Assembly (NCBI GenBank): GCA_022823665.1
Contig: JAJEHN010000013.1
Location: forward strand, 1 to 64,000
Reading direction: 5' to 3'
Length of the DNA: 64,000 nucleotides
DNA from: Thermoanaerobaculia bacterium
Lineage (GTDB): Bacteria; Acidobacteriota; Thermoanaerobaculia; Multivoradales; Multivoraceae
Shown here in pieces: positions 44,285 to 52,345 of this stretch. Position 1 is the stretch's first letter, and every line of letters starts with the position of its first letter. Position numbers and translations under genes: made by a program. A model generated the notes under the pieces. The model worked only from the letters and a program-made list of their open reading frames with translations, had not been told where the DNA came from and ran no database searches.

Positions 44285-45855
44285 CCTCCGTCCCCAGCCT
44301 GCACCGGCGGCTGCCAGGGCTCGGGACCGTCTGGCAACGCGCTCAGAAACTGCGCTCCGACCTCCTCGTACCAGGCGTGGAGCCGCGCTCGCATCTCCGT
44401 GACGCGTTCGGGCTGCTCGGCCGCCAGGTCGTCCCGTTCGCCCTCGTCGGTCTCCAGGTCGTAAAGACGGACCCGACCATCCTCGTAGCGCTCGATCAGC
44501 TTGTAGCGGCCCGTGGAGACCGCGCCGCCCGGAAAGCCGCCCTGGTTGGCGTAGTGCGGGTAGTGCCAGAACAGGTCACGCTCGGATGCTGCGGCGGTCG
44601 CCATCTCACCCGCCTCGCCTCCCCGGAGCAGGTCGAGGAAGCTCGACCCGTCGATCTCGATCTCCGGCGGCAGGTCGATGCCGGCCGCCTCGAGCAGCGT
44701 CGGGTAGAAGTCCGTGCTGATGACTGGCGCCGCCGTCACCCCGCCAGCGGACGCGACGGCCGGCCAGCGGACGATCATCGGCTCGCGAATGCCACCCTCG
44801 TACAGCCAGCCCTTGCCGCCCCGTAGCGGCAGATTCGAGGTCGGCGACCCTTCCGCCGTGGACAGGCCGCCGTTGTCGGAGAAGAAGACGACGATCGTGT
44901 TCTCGGCCAGTTCCAGGGCATCGAGCCGGTCGAGGATGCGGCCGACGCTCGTGTCCAGGGTCTCCACCATCGCCGCGTAGACGGCGTGGTTCTGGACCTC
45001 GCGCACGCGCCGCGGCTCGTCGCGTGGCCAGACCTGCTCCTCCTCGCCGAAGTCGGCCGGATCGGCTGGATACGCCGACACGCGGCCCGGTGGCACCTCC
45101 GACACGCTGACCTCCACGCCGGCCTTCGCGGCGTACTTCGCGATCAGATCCGCCGGCGCCCGTAGCGGCGTGTGCACCGTGTAGTACGAGAGGTACAGCA
45201 GGAAGGGCCTGCGCTCCTCGTCCGCCGCGTAGCCGTCGAGCAGCGCCAGCGCCTCGTCGGTGAGCCGCGCGGTCAGATGCTCGTCTTCGGGGCCGTCCTC
45301 GAGAGTCGGGTTCGAGTACGGCGAGAAGTAGCTCCGCGGCATGCCGCCGCGGTGGCCGCCGACGTTCACGTCGAAGCCCTGGGCCAGCGGCCAGAACTCC
45401 TCCGTCGGCCCCAGGTGCCACTTGCCGAGAAACGCGGTGTTGTAGCCGCCGTCCCGGAGCGCCTCGGCCAGCGTGTACTCCTCGAGCGGCATCCGGTCGT
45501 TGAGCGGGGCCGGAGCGAACTTCTCCTCGCGGCGTCCGGCGAAGTAGTTCGTGGCGCCCACGCGGGTCGGATAGCGGCCGGTCATGATGCTGAAGCGGGT
45601 CGGGCTGCACACCGGGTTCGCGGCGTAGCCCCTCGTGAAACGCACGCCGGCGGCCGCCAGGCGATCGATGTTCGGCGTCTCGTAGAAGGTGCCCGGGTTG
45701 AAAACGCCGATGTCCATCGCGCCGAGATCGTCGACCAGCAGGAAGACGATGTTCGGCGGCTCGGCCGGCGTTTCGGCAGCGCAGCCCGCGAGGGAGGCGA
45801 CGCAGACCGCCGCTGCAAGGATCGCGAGTGGTGTCGGGTACCGGGCCGGCTGCAT
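44281..45855 (-). CDS. Sulfatase lipoprotein (arylsulfatase family S1)
   Basis: 524 residues from ATG 45855. Lipobox SLAGC (Cys25), then PNIVFLLVDDLGAMDIG (metal Asp pair) and the formylglycine site CSPTR at 83-87, which must be matured by an FGE or radical-SAM enzyme. KWHLG, FFSDNGG and the C-terminal RYKLIERYEDG fit S1 sulfatases. It cleaves sulfate esters, probably from a sulfated polysaccharide or aryl sulfate. First gene of an overlapping minus-strand operon with an OYE, DUF993 and a TonB receptor. The longer upstream frame is ignored. Confidence 0.92.
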   Translation of the reverse strand: MQPARYPTPLAILAAAVCVASLAGCAAETPAEPPNIVFLLVDDLGAMDIGVFNPGTFYETPNIDRLAAAGVRFTRGYAANPVCSPTRFSIMTGRYPTRVGATNYFAGRREEKFAPAPLNDRMPLEEYTLAEALRDGGYNTAFLGKWHLGPTEEFWPLAQGFDVNVGGHRGGMPRSYFSPYSNPTLEDGPEDEHLTARLTDEALALLDGYAADEERRPFLLYLSYYTVHTPLRAPADLIAKYAAKAGVEVSVSEVPPGRVSAYPADPADFGEEEQVWPRDEPRRVREVQNHAVYAAMVETLDTSVGRILDRLDALELAENTIVVFFSDNGGLSTAEGSPTSNLPLRGGKGWLYEGGIREPMIVRWPAVASAGGVTAAPVISTDFYPTLLEAAGIDLPPEIEIDGSSFLDLLRGGEAGEMATAAASERDLFWHYPHYANQGGFPGGAVSTGRYKLIERYEDGRVRLYDLETDEGERDDLAAEQPERVTEMRARLHAWYEEVGAQFLSALPDGPEPWQPPVQAGDGG

Positions 45856-45934
45856 CGGTCCACGACGGTAGCAGCACGCGGGGGCTAGAATCCCTGTATC
45901 GCCTCCGGGCGCTTCCGACTCTGGGAGGAACACC

Positions 45935-47407
45935 ATGTCCGCGATCACCCGCCGCGTTTTCCTCGGCTCGGCCGCCGCTGCCGCCGCCACGACGACCCTG
46001 GGATGCCGCGCTTCAGCCGGCACCGCCGCCGCGAGCCCGAACGGGGTTCTCCGCGTCGCCGTCGTCGGCCTGCGCGGCCGCGGCAACGACCACGTCAACA
46101 ACTACGCGAAGCTGCCGGGCGTCGAAGTCGCCGCGCTCTGCGACGTCGACCGAAACGTGCTCGAGGCCGCGAAAGCCAGGGCGATCGAGGCCGGCGCCGC
46201 CGACCCGCTGACGATCGTCGACTACCGGGAGCTCCTGGAACGCGACGACATCGACGCGGTGTCCATCGCGACGCCGAACCACTGGCACGCGCTGCAGGCC
46301 GTGTGGGCCTGCCAGGCCGGCAAGGACGTGTACCTGGAGAAGCCCGTCTCCCACAACGTCTGGGAGGGACGCCAGATCGTCCACGCGGCCGTCAAGTACG
46401 ACCGGATCGTCCAGACCGGCACCCAGATCCGCTCGTCGCCGTCGATCCAGGAGGCCCTGGCCTGGGTCAACGAAGGGCATATTGGCGAGATTCAGCTCGC
46501 CCGCGGCCTCTGCTACAAGCCGCGCCAGAGCATCGGCCGGGTGGAAGGCGCACAGAAGATAGACCCGGCAGTCGACTACGACCTCTGGTGCGGCCCGGCG
46601 CCAAGGAAGGCCCTGATGCGTGAGCGCCTGCACTACGACTGGCACTGGGTCTTCGACACCGGCAACGGCGATCTGGGCAACCAGGGCATCCACCAGATGG
46701 ACATCGCTCGATGGGCGCTGGGCGAGCCGGCGCTGCCGCCGCGGACGATCAGCGTCGGCGGCCGGTTCGCCTACGTCGACGACGGCAACACGCCGAACAC
46801 CCAGTTCGTCTACCACGACTACGAGCGGGCCCCGCTGCTGTTCGAGGTCCGCGGCCTGCCGCGCGATCTCAAGGCGCAGAAGGAGGAATGGCGCCGGCGG
46901 GGGATGGACGAGTACCTCGGAGCGCAAATCGGCGTCATCGTCCACTGCGAAGGCGGCCACCTGCAGATTCCGAGCTACACCGAGGCGACCGCGTTCGACT
47001 CCAAGGGCAAGAAGCTCGAAAGCTGGAAGGGCGGCGCCAACCACTACGCGAACTTCGTCGACGCCGTGCGCAGCCGCCGCAGCGAGGACCTGACCGCCTC
47101 GATCGAGGACGGCCACCTCTCGAGCGCCCTCTGCCATCTCGGCAACATCTCCTACCTGCGCGGCGAAGCGGGCGGGCCGACCAAGGTGGCGAAGATCGCC
47201 TCGAAGCTCCGCCATGCCGGCGACACCGCCGACCGCTTCCTCGACCACCTGGTCCGGAACGGCATCGACCCCGAGATCGAACAGCCGATCGTCGGCCCAT
47301 GGCTCACGATCGATCCCGACACGGAGACGATCGAAGGCGACGTCGAGGCGAGCCGCTTGCTGACTCGCGAGTACCGCGAGCCGTTCGTCGTGCCGCGGGC
47401 CGTCTGA
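45935..47407 (+). CDS. Tat-exported Gfo/Idh/MocA-family oxidoreductase
   Basis: 490 residues. Tat signal (TRRVFLGSAAAAAATTTLGC), then LRVAVVGLRGRGNDHVN, EKPVSHNVWEGRQIVHAA (catalytic Lys) and HYDWHWVFDTGNGDLGNQGIHQMDIARWAL in the substrate domain. Similar to the oxidoreductase at 29.9 kb in plan but from another subgroup. GGGAGG precedes ATG 45935. The stop overlaps the ATG of the next gene. Divergent from the sulfatase. Confidence 0.9.
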   Translation: MSAITRRVFLGSAAAAAATTTLGCRASAGTAAASPNGVLRVAVVGLRGRGNDHVNNYAKLPGVEVAALCDVDRNVLEAAKARAIEAGAADPLTIVDYRELLERDDIDAVSIATPNHWHALQAVWACQAGKDVYLEKPVSHNVWEGRQIVHAAVKYDRIVQTGTQIRSSPSIQEALAWVNEGHIGEIQLARGLCYKPRQSIGRVEGAQKIDPAVDYDLWCGPAPRKALMRERLHYDWHWVFDTGNGDLGNQGIHQMDIARWALGEPALPPRTISVGGRFAYVDDGNTPNTQFVYHDYERAPLLFEVRGLPRDLKAQKEEWRRRGMDEYLGAQIGVIVHCEGGHLQIPSYTEATAFDSKGKKLESWKGGANHYANFVDAVRSRRSEDLTASIEDGHLSSALCHLGNISYLRGEAGGPTKVAKIASKLRHAGDTADRFLDHLVRNGIDPEIEQPIVGPWLTIDPDTETIEGDVEASRLLTREYREPFVVPRAV

Positions 47408-48114
47408 TGCGCGGTACTTGTACCGGAAGCTCTGCCCTTGCTCTGATCGTGCTGGTCGCCGCCGGCGGCAGCCTCCACGCCCAGTCAGGCGTCCCGGACG
47501 GCTACGAACTCGTCTATTCCCAGGACTTCACGGACGCCTCGGCCCTCGACGACTTCACCTTCAGCGACCAGCGGGCGTGGGGGTACGGCGCGGGAGACTG
47601 GCGCGGCTACCTCGACCTCAAGGGCGGCAGCAAGTACGAGCCGAAACACCGTTCGCCGCTCAACATCGCCCTGATCGACGATCTCCTGCTCGCCGACTTC
47701 GTCCTCGAGGCCGAGGCCTGGCAGACGGGCCGCGAGTACGGCCACCGGGATCTCAGTCTCTTCTTCGGTTTCGAGGGCCCGAACCGCTACTACTACGCCC
47801 ACCTGGCCACCGAACCCGACGACCGGGCCCACAACATCTTCCTGGTCGACAACGCGGACCGCGCGCCGATGGGCGCGATCCCGGATGAAGGGGTCGACTG
47901 GGACCGCGGCTGGAAGCGGGTCAGGGTCGAACGCCAGGACGGCGCGCTGCGCGTCTATTTCGACGGCGCGGAACAGCCGACCGTCTCGACCGACCGCGAC
48001 CCGCTCGGCTGGGGCCGCGTCGGTTTCGGGTCGTTCGACGACACCGGGCGGTTCAGCCAGATCCGGATCTGGGCGCCGGACTCCCGCCAGACCGGGGACC
48101 CCGCGTTCCCGTAG
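47407..48114 (+). CDS. Exported DUF1080/LamG-like beta-sandwich protein
   Basis: 235 residues from ATG 47407 (ATG overlaps the previous TGA). Signal peptide to about residue 26, then YELVYSQDFTDASALDDFTF, LADFVLEAEAWQTGREYGHRDLSLFFGF, ALRVYFDGAEQPTVST and GRVGFGSFDDTGRFSQIRIWAP: a concanavalin-type sandwich like DUF1080 (3-keto-disaccharide hydrolase) proteins, which often neighbour Gfo/Idh/MocA enzymes. Sugar binding or cleavage is plausible. Confidence 0.78.
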   Translation: MRGTCTGSSALALIVLVAAGGSLHAQSGVPDGYELVYSQDFTDASALDDFTFSDQRAWGYGAGDWRGYLDLKGGSKYEPKHRSPLNIALIDDLLLADFVLEAEAWQTGREYGHRDLSLFFGFEGPNRYYYAHLATEPDDRAHNIFLVDNADRAPMGAIPDEGVDWDRGWKRVRVERQDGALRVYFDGAEQPTVSTDRDPLGWGRVGFGSFDDTGRFSQIRIWAPDSRQTGDPAFP

Positions 48115-48141
48115 GCGAGGCCGCTGGCCGGCCGGGCCGAC

Positions 48142-48651
48142 CTAGCGGGCGCCGCGCGCCAGCTCGCGCACCGGCTGGGGAGAGTCGCCCACCGGCGTGT
48201 TGTGCTGCATGGCGATCCGCCATTCGTCGCCCACGCGCGTGTAGGTCATCGTGTAGCGGCCTTCGTGCACGGTCTGCCGTCCCTGCCCGTTGTAGTTCAC
48301 CGACAGCGAGTACTCCCCGTAGGCGATTCCCGTGTCGCCGATGATCCGATACTCCTCGTTTCGGGTCTCGAAGCGCGCGTTCGTCGTGGTGTTGAAGAAG
48401 AGGCGCCAGTCGAGCGCGCAGGCTTCCCGGCCCTGCTTGCCCGACGTGGGACCGCAGGCATAGAAGGACAGCGCTTCGTCGTGCACGGTGTCGAGGAACC
48501 CGTCGAGGTTGCCGTCGTTGAGCGCGGCGACACCGGTCTCGAAGGCCTCCTTCACGGCCGCCACGGCACTTTCGTCACCGGCGAACGCCGGACTGCCGGC
48601 CGCCAGGGAGGCAGCGAGAATCGCGATCGGAACGAAGTGGGCTGGCCGCAT
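48142..48651 (-). CDS. Exported SnoaL/DUF4440-like protein
   Basis: 169 residues from ATG 48651, with GGAGAG upstream. Signal peptide ending SPAFAG, then a cone-shaped NTF2-like domain: AFETGVAALNDGNLDGFLDTVHDEALSFY, EYRIIGDTGIAYGEYSLSV and GDEWRIAMQHNTP. Proteins of this type bind small ligands or act as enzymes of unknown kind. One Cys pair lies in YACGPTSGKQGREAC. Convergent with the preceding gene after 27 bp of GC-rich sequence. Confidence 0.78.
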   Translation of the reverse strand: MRPAHFVPIAILAASLAAGSPAFAGDESAVAAVKEAFETGVAALNDGNLDGFLDTVHDEALSFYACGPTSGKQGREACALDWRLFFNTTTNARFETRNEEYRIIGDTGIAYGEYSLSVNYNGQGRQTVHEGRYTMTYTRVGDEWRIAMQHNTPVGDSPQPVRELARGAR

Positions 48652-48823
48652 GGGAATCTCTCCGGGCGTTGTTCTCGGAACGTTGTTCTGGTGACGCTGG
48701 GCCGGACGCCCGAGCGAGGGCGGCGAGGGTAGCACGCGGATTCAAGGTTCGGCGTCCCACCTGACGTCGGTGCCCATCGTGTCGCCCGCGGGCCGCAACT
48801 TCCCCCGAAGGCGCGACCGCCCG

Positions 48824-50221
48824 TCAGAAGACGAGCTCGGCAAGGATGAACACGCCGATGGGAATGAAGACGAGGCAACCCATACCGCATCCCTTCCCGC
48901 AGCCCTGGCCGCAACCGTCCTCCCCGGCCATCTCGCCGCCGTCCGCCGGTCCTTCCCGGCCAGTCCTCGTGAATCCGGTGCCGCCCACGGAAGGAGTCGG
49001 CCGCGTTGCTTCAGGCCGCCCCTGCTCCTGGAGCCGAAGCACTGGCGAAGAAGGCGACGGCGTGAGCCCCGCCGGAGCGCTCCGCAACAGTTCGTAGGCA
49101 AAGTCCGGGTCGGCCAGCAGAAAGAACTCGGGCCTGGCGTTCGGCCGGTCCTGCGTCAAGCCGACTCCATCCGCAAGAGGCCTCAATGTGACGATTCGGT
49201 CATGGGGGATCCGAAAGCGGAGGTCGGAACCGGCGAAGTAGACGTGCCCGGTCGTGACGCCCAGGATGCCGCTGTCGCTCACCGGCACCTCCTCCTCGCC
49301 AACGTACCCCGACCCCCAAACGGTCCCCGACCCCGGTAGCGGGCCGACCGAGGAAGAGCCACGCACCTCCTTCTCGGTCGTCCGGTACTTCACCCCCTGG
49401 AACAACCAGAGGAGCGTCTCGGACCCCTTGAAGCGAAAGGGCAACTCATCTCCCTCAATATGCTGCCGCTGGCTGACGACTCCTCGAGAAAGGTCGTAAA
49501 GGACCAGCGCCTGGACGAAGCGCTCCTGAACTCCGTTTCTGTTCAGCCTCCCCTTGTCTTCCTCGCCGAGTCCGAAGTGCAGGTAGAGGGTCTCAAGCGC
49601 CTCTTCGTGATCGGCGGTAACGAGATAGCCGGCCACGAGACGACTCATCTCCGCCTCGAACCCCGCGATCAGTGCCTCTCGACGCTCCGAACTCGACAGC
49701 TCGCCTTCCTCCACCGCCGACTGCAGCGCGTCCTCGATGCCAGCCAGCGCACGCCCCGCACTGGTGTCGGCGTCGCTCGAACCCCCCTCGGAGCCGACAC
49801 TCAGAACAACCGCGGCCGCTTCCGAGACGAGTTCTCCGATGCGCTCTTCGGCAGCCTTCCTGCGCCGCTTCGCCACCTTCTTCCAGAGTCCGTCGGTGTC
49901 GACGTCGAGCCGGCTCAGGCCGAACTCGCCAAGCAGTGCGTCGAGCCGCTCTTCCTCCCCCCGACCGAGCTCCCCCGCACGCAGGCCAGCAGCCACGCTC
50001 GACCGCCAGCCCTCGGCGAGTGCGACTCGACGCTGCTCCTTCGAAACGTAGTTGCGTCCGGCAACCCGTCGCACTTCCTCCGCACCCGCCTCCGGCGAGA
50101 ATTCGCTCTCGCCGACGAGCTCCGCTATCCGCTCGATGCCCGCGGCATTCGAACGTCTGCACTCCTCATGTTCGCGGCGAAAGAAGCCCGCGTCTCGACG
50201 GCAGTACCTGCACCTTCCCAT
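48824..50221 (-). CDS. Zinc-ribbon protein with Cys-rich tail and C-terminal membrane segment, unknown function
   Basis: 465 residues, family not recognised. The N-terminus carries C4-x2-C7, H18 and C21 (CRYCRRDAGFF...HEEC), a small zinc site. The next 200 residues are helical and acidic, with two similar segments (VSKEQRRVALAEGWRSSV and SSSERREALIAGFEAEM). A PH-like beta region follows (LPFRFKGSETLLWLFQGVKYRTTEKEVRG, GVTTGHVYFAGSDLRFRIPHDRIVTLRP). The C-terminus has a Gly-Cys repeat (GCGQGCGKGCGMGC) before a hydrophobic tail (LVFIPIGVFILAEL). The layout suggests a tail-anchored sensor or phage/stress-related protein. Confidence 0.65.
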   Translation of the reverse strand: MGRCRYCRRDAGFFRREHEECRRSNAAGIERIAELVGESEFSPEAGAEEVRRVAGRNYVSKEQRRVALAEGWRSSVAAGLRAGELGRGEEERLDALLGEFGLSRLDVDTDGLWKKVAKRRRKAAEERIGELVSEAAAVVLSVGSEGGSSDADTSAGRALAGIEDALQSAVEEGELSSSERREALIAGFEAEMSRLVAGYLVTADHEEALETLYLHFGLGEEDKGRLNRNGVQERFVQALVLYDLSRGVVSQRQHIEGDELPFRFKGSETLLWLFQGVKYRTTEKEVRGSSSVGPLPGSGTVWGSGYVGEEEVPVSDSGILGVTTGHVYFAGSDLRFRIPHDRIVTLRPLADGVGLTQDRPNARPEFFLLADPDFAYELLRSAPAGLTPSPSSPVLRLQEQGRPEATRPTPSVGGTGFTRTGREGPADGGEMAGEDGCGQGCGKGCGMGCLVFIPIGVFILAELVF

Positions 50222-50229
50222 CCCCGCTG

Positions 50230-51237
50230 CTACTCGGCGCCATACCGGCGCAACTCCGCGTCAAGCTGGCCGGGCGACACCTCGCCGTCATGGAACAGCA
50301 GCCGGTACCGCAGCCTCAGCTCGCCTCCGGCCCGAATCGTCCAGTCGCCGGCGCCCTTCTCCGCCTTCTCGAAGTGGTGGACTCCGAAGGGATTCGCCGC
50401 GAACAGGCCGTAGGCGCGGGCGTGCCACCAGGTCGGGTGGCGGAAGTTCTCCGGGTGGTCGAAGATCGCGATGCCGACCGCTTTGCCGTCGACGGGGCCC
50501 GTGTAGTGGACCCATGCGGCGCGTTTGCCCCATACGTCCACGCCCTCGACGCCTTCGCTGTTCCGCATCGAGCCGGCCGCGCGCTCGCCCTGGTGGCGGA
50601 GGGTCGCCGCGACGCGGATGGCCATCGTGCCTTCCTTCGTGTCACCGAGGACGACGTCGCGGTCGCTGGCTCTCAGCCGGACGTCGAAGTCGATCGCCCG
50701 CCAGGCCTGGCCGGTGTCGAACGCGCCGGCGCGGAAGGTCATCGTCCGTTCCTCCCGAAGCATCTCGCCGCCGCCCGGGTCGAGCCAGGAGTTCGCGGTG
50801 CGCAACACGCCGGACTCGCCGGACTCCATCGTCACGATCTTCCGATGGACGATTGCCGAGCCGTCGCGGCCATTCCAGATGTCGTACCGCTTCCCGCCGT
50901 CCGCCAGGCCCACCGCGCCGTGAGCGAACCACAGGGAGCGATGGTGCGGATGGTCCCGCTCCTCCCCCTCCGCCTCGGACATCGGCCAGTTGCGGGTCAG
51001 CGCCTGGCCGCCGGGCCCATAGACCGGGTAGAGGTACGGCAGGTGGCCGCCGCCGTCGGCCTCGCCGCCCGGCCGATACTCAGTGAAAGGCTTGCCGTCG
51101 ACGGTGACGAGGACGCGGTCGCCACTACGTTTGCCGAGGTCGATCACCGGATCGTCCTCCGCCGCGAACGCCGGCGCGGAGAGAACCGCCAGGCAAAGCA
51201 GCGGAACGGAAAGTCCGGGCGGGTTGGGACGTGACAT
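50230..51237 (-). CDS. Exported PmoA/DUF6807-family protein
   Basis: 335 residues from ATG 51237. Signal peptide (VPLLCLAVLSAPAFA), then a PmoA (DUF6807) fold: GKPFTEYRPGG, LPYLYPVYGPGGQALTRNWPM, DHPHHRSLWFAHGAVG, WVHYTGPVDGKAVGIAIFDHPENFRHPTWWHARAYGLFAANPFG. Despite the name, these are not methane monooxygenase subunits; they accompany carbohydrate catabolism genes. It is divergent from a cupin lipoprotein gene with about 60 bp between starts. Ends 8 bp before the zinc-ribbon gene. Confidence 0.82.
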   Translation of the reverse strand: MSRPNPPGLSVPLLCLAVLSAPAFAAEDDPVIDLGKRSGDRVLVTVDGKPFTEYRPGGEADGGGHLPYLYPVYGPGGQALTRNWPMSEAEGEERDHPHHRSLWFAHGAVGLADGGKRYDIWNGRDGSAIVHRKIVTMESGESGVLRTANSWLDPGGGEMLREERTMTFRAGAFDTGQAWRAIDFDVRLRASDRDVVLGDTKEGTMAIRVAATLRHQGERAAGSMRNSEGVEGVDVWGKRAAWVHYTGPVDGKAVGIAIFDHPENFRHPTWWHARAYGLFAANPFGVHHFEKAEKGAGDWTIRAGGELRLRYRLLFHDGEVSPGQLDAELRRYGAE

Positions 51238-51300
51238 GGGCTGTTTCCTCCGCCGTTGTGCGCGTTCCGGGCGAGATCCCGGCATGGTACCGTCCCGCCC

Positions 51301-52320
51301 GTGAAACCACGGAAATGCCTGGCGCCGCTGGCGGCGATGCTGCTGGCTTCGGTGACGTTCACTTCCTGTACCACCGGCGAAGCGGAAACCGAAGCCGACA
51401 ACTCGGACACGGAGCCCGTGAGCCCGCAGCCACGGGCGGAAGTCGTCCGCGCCCACCTCTTCGACGGCGACGCGGACGGCCAGACCGCCTTCGCCCGCGT
51501 CAAGGAGCATTTCGAGGCGGGCAATCCCGGCTACGCGATGACCTTCCTGGCCGCGGCCACGGAGATCGCGGCGGACGCCTCGAACCGGCTCGTCTTCGTG
51601 CAGAGGCCGGTCGAGGAGGAACCCGCGGCGGCCGAGATCCACGCCGGCTCCGGCACCATCGCGACCGAACTGCACGTCGGCGACATCGCGGTGCTCCGTC
51701 CCGGCGAACGGCTGACCGTCGAGCCCGCGATCGCGGCGCTCGTGTTCGACGTCCCCGACGCACCGGGCGAGAACGTGCCGGCGGCGATCCGCCCCGACTG
51801 GGACCCTGACATCACGGACGTCCCCGGCGGCTGCGCCACGGAGACCGGCGCCTACCGGCGCATCCTGCTCACCTGGCTGAACGACAACGGCCCGTACACC
51901 TTCCACGGCCTGAACGCGCACCGGGTCCGGATCACCGACTCGTTCACGCACTACCACCCGCTGGACACCGGCTTCGACGAGTTCTACCTGGTCCAGATGA
52001 GCAACGACGCCGACAGGCTGCTCACCAGCTACCACGCCGAGGACATCGAGTCGCCCGAGACGATGACCCCCGAACTCGCCGAGCAACTCTTCGACGTCCA
52101 CGACGTTCGCGCCGGCGACCTGATCTACCTGCCGCGCGGCGTGATCCACCGCGGCCTGGGCGGCGTCCTGGCGCAGGTGATCACCGTGCCCGGTTTCCGT
52201 CCCGGCGCCGAGATCGGTGTCGACCACCATCTGCTGGCGATCAACGAGCGGTTGGGTCTCAAGGGCGAGGACGCCCTCCCCTACAACGTCGAAGCGTCGA
52301 CCGAGGCCGTCGTCCGCTAG
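51301..52320 (+). CDS. Cupin-like lipoprotein
   Basis: 339 residues from GTG 51301; the start gives a lipoprotein signal with lipobox FTSC (residue 23). The mature protein has two beta-barrel (cupin) regions: EIHAGSGTIATELHVGDIAVLRPGERL, and HYHPLDTGFDEFYLVQM... DVRAGDLIYLPRGVIHRGLGG, whose His residues (SFTHYHPL, VIHRG) can bind metal. A bicupin of unknown role in the periplasm or on the membrane. Followed 26 bp later by the GMC oxidoreductase gene. Confidence 0.78.
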   Translation: MKPRKCLAPLAAMLLASVTFTSCTTGEAETEADNSDTEPVSPQPRAEVVRAHLFDGDADGQTAFARVKEHFEAGNPGYAMTFLAAATEIAADASNRLVFVQRPVEEEPAAAEIHAGSGTIATELHVGDIAVLRPGERLTVEPAIAALVFDVPDAPGENVPAAIRPDWDPDITDVPGGCATETGAYRRILLTWLNDNGPYTFHGLNAHRVRITDSFTHYHPLDTGFDEFYLVQMSNDADRLLTSYHAEDIESPETMTPELAEQLFDVHDVRAGDLIYLPRGVIHRGLGGVLAQVITVPGFRPGAEIGVDHHLLAINERLGLKGEDALPYNVEASTEAVVR

Positions 52321-52345
52321 ATCATCCTGCCGAGGACCATCCCGC

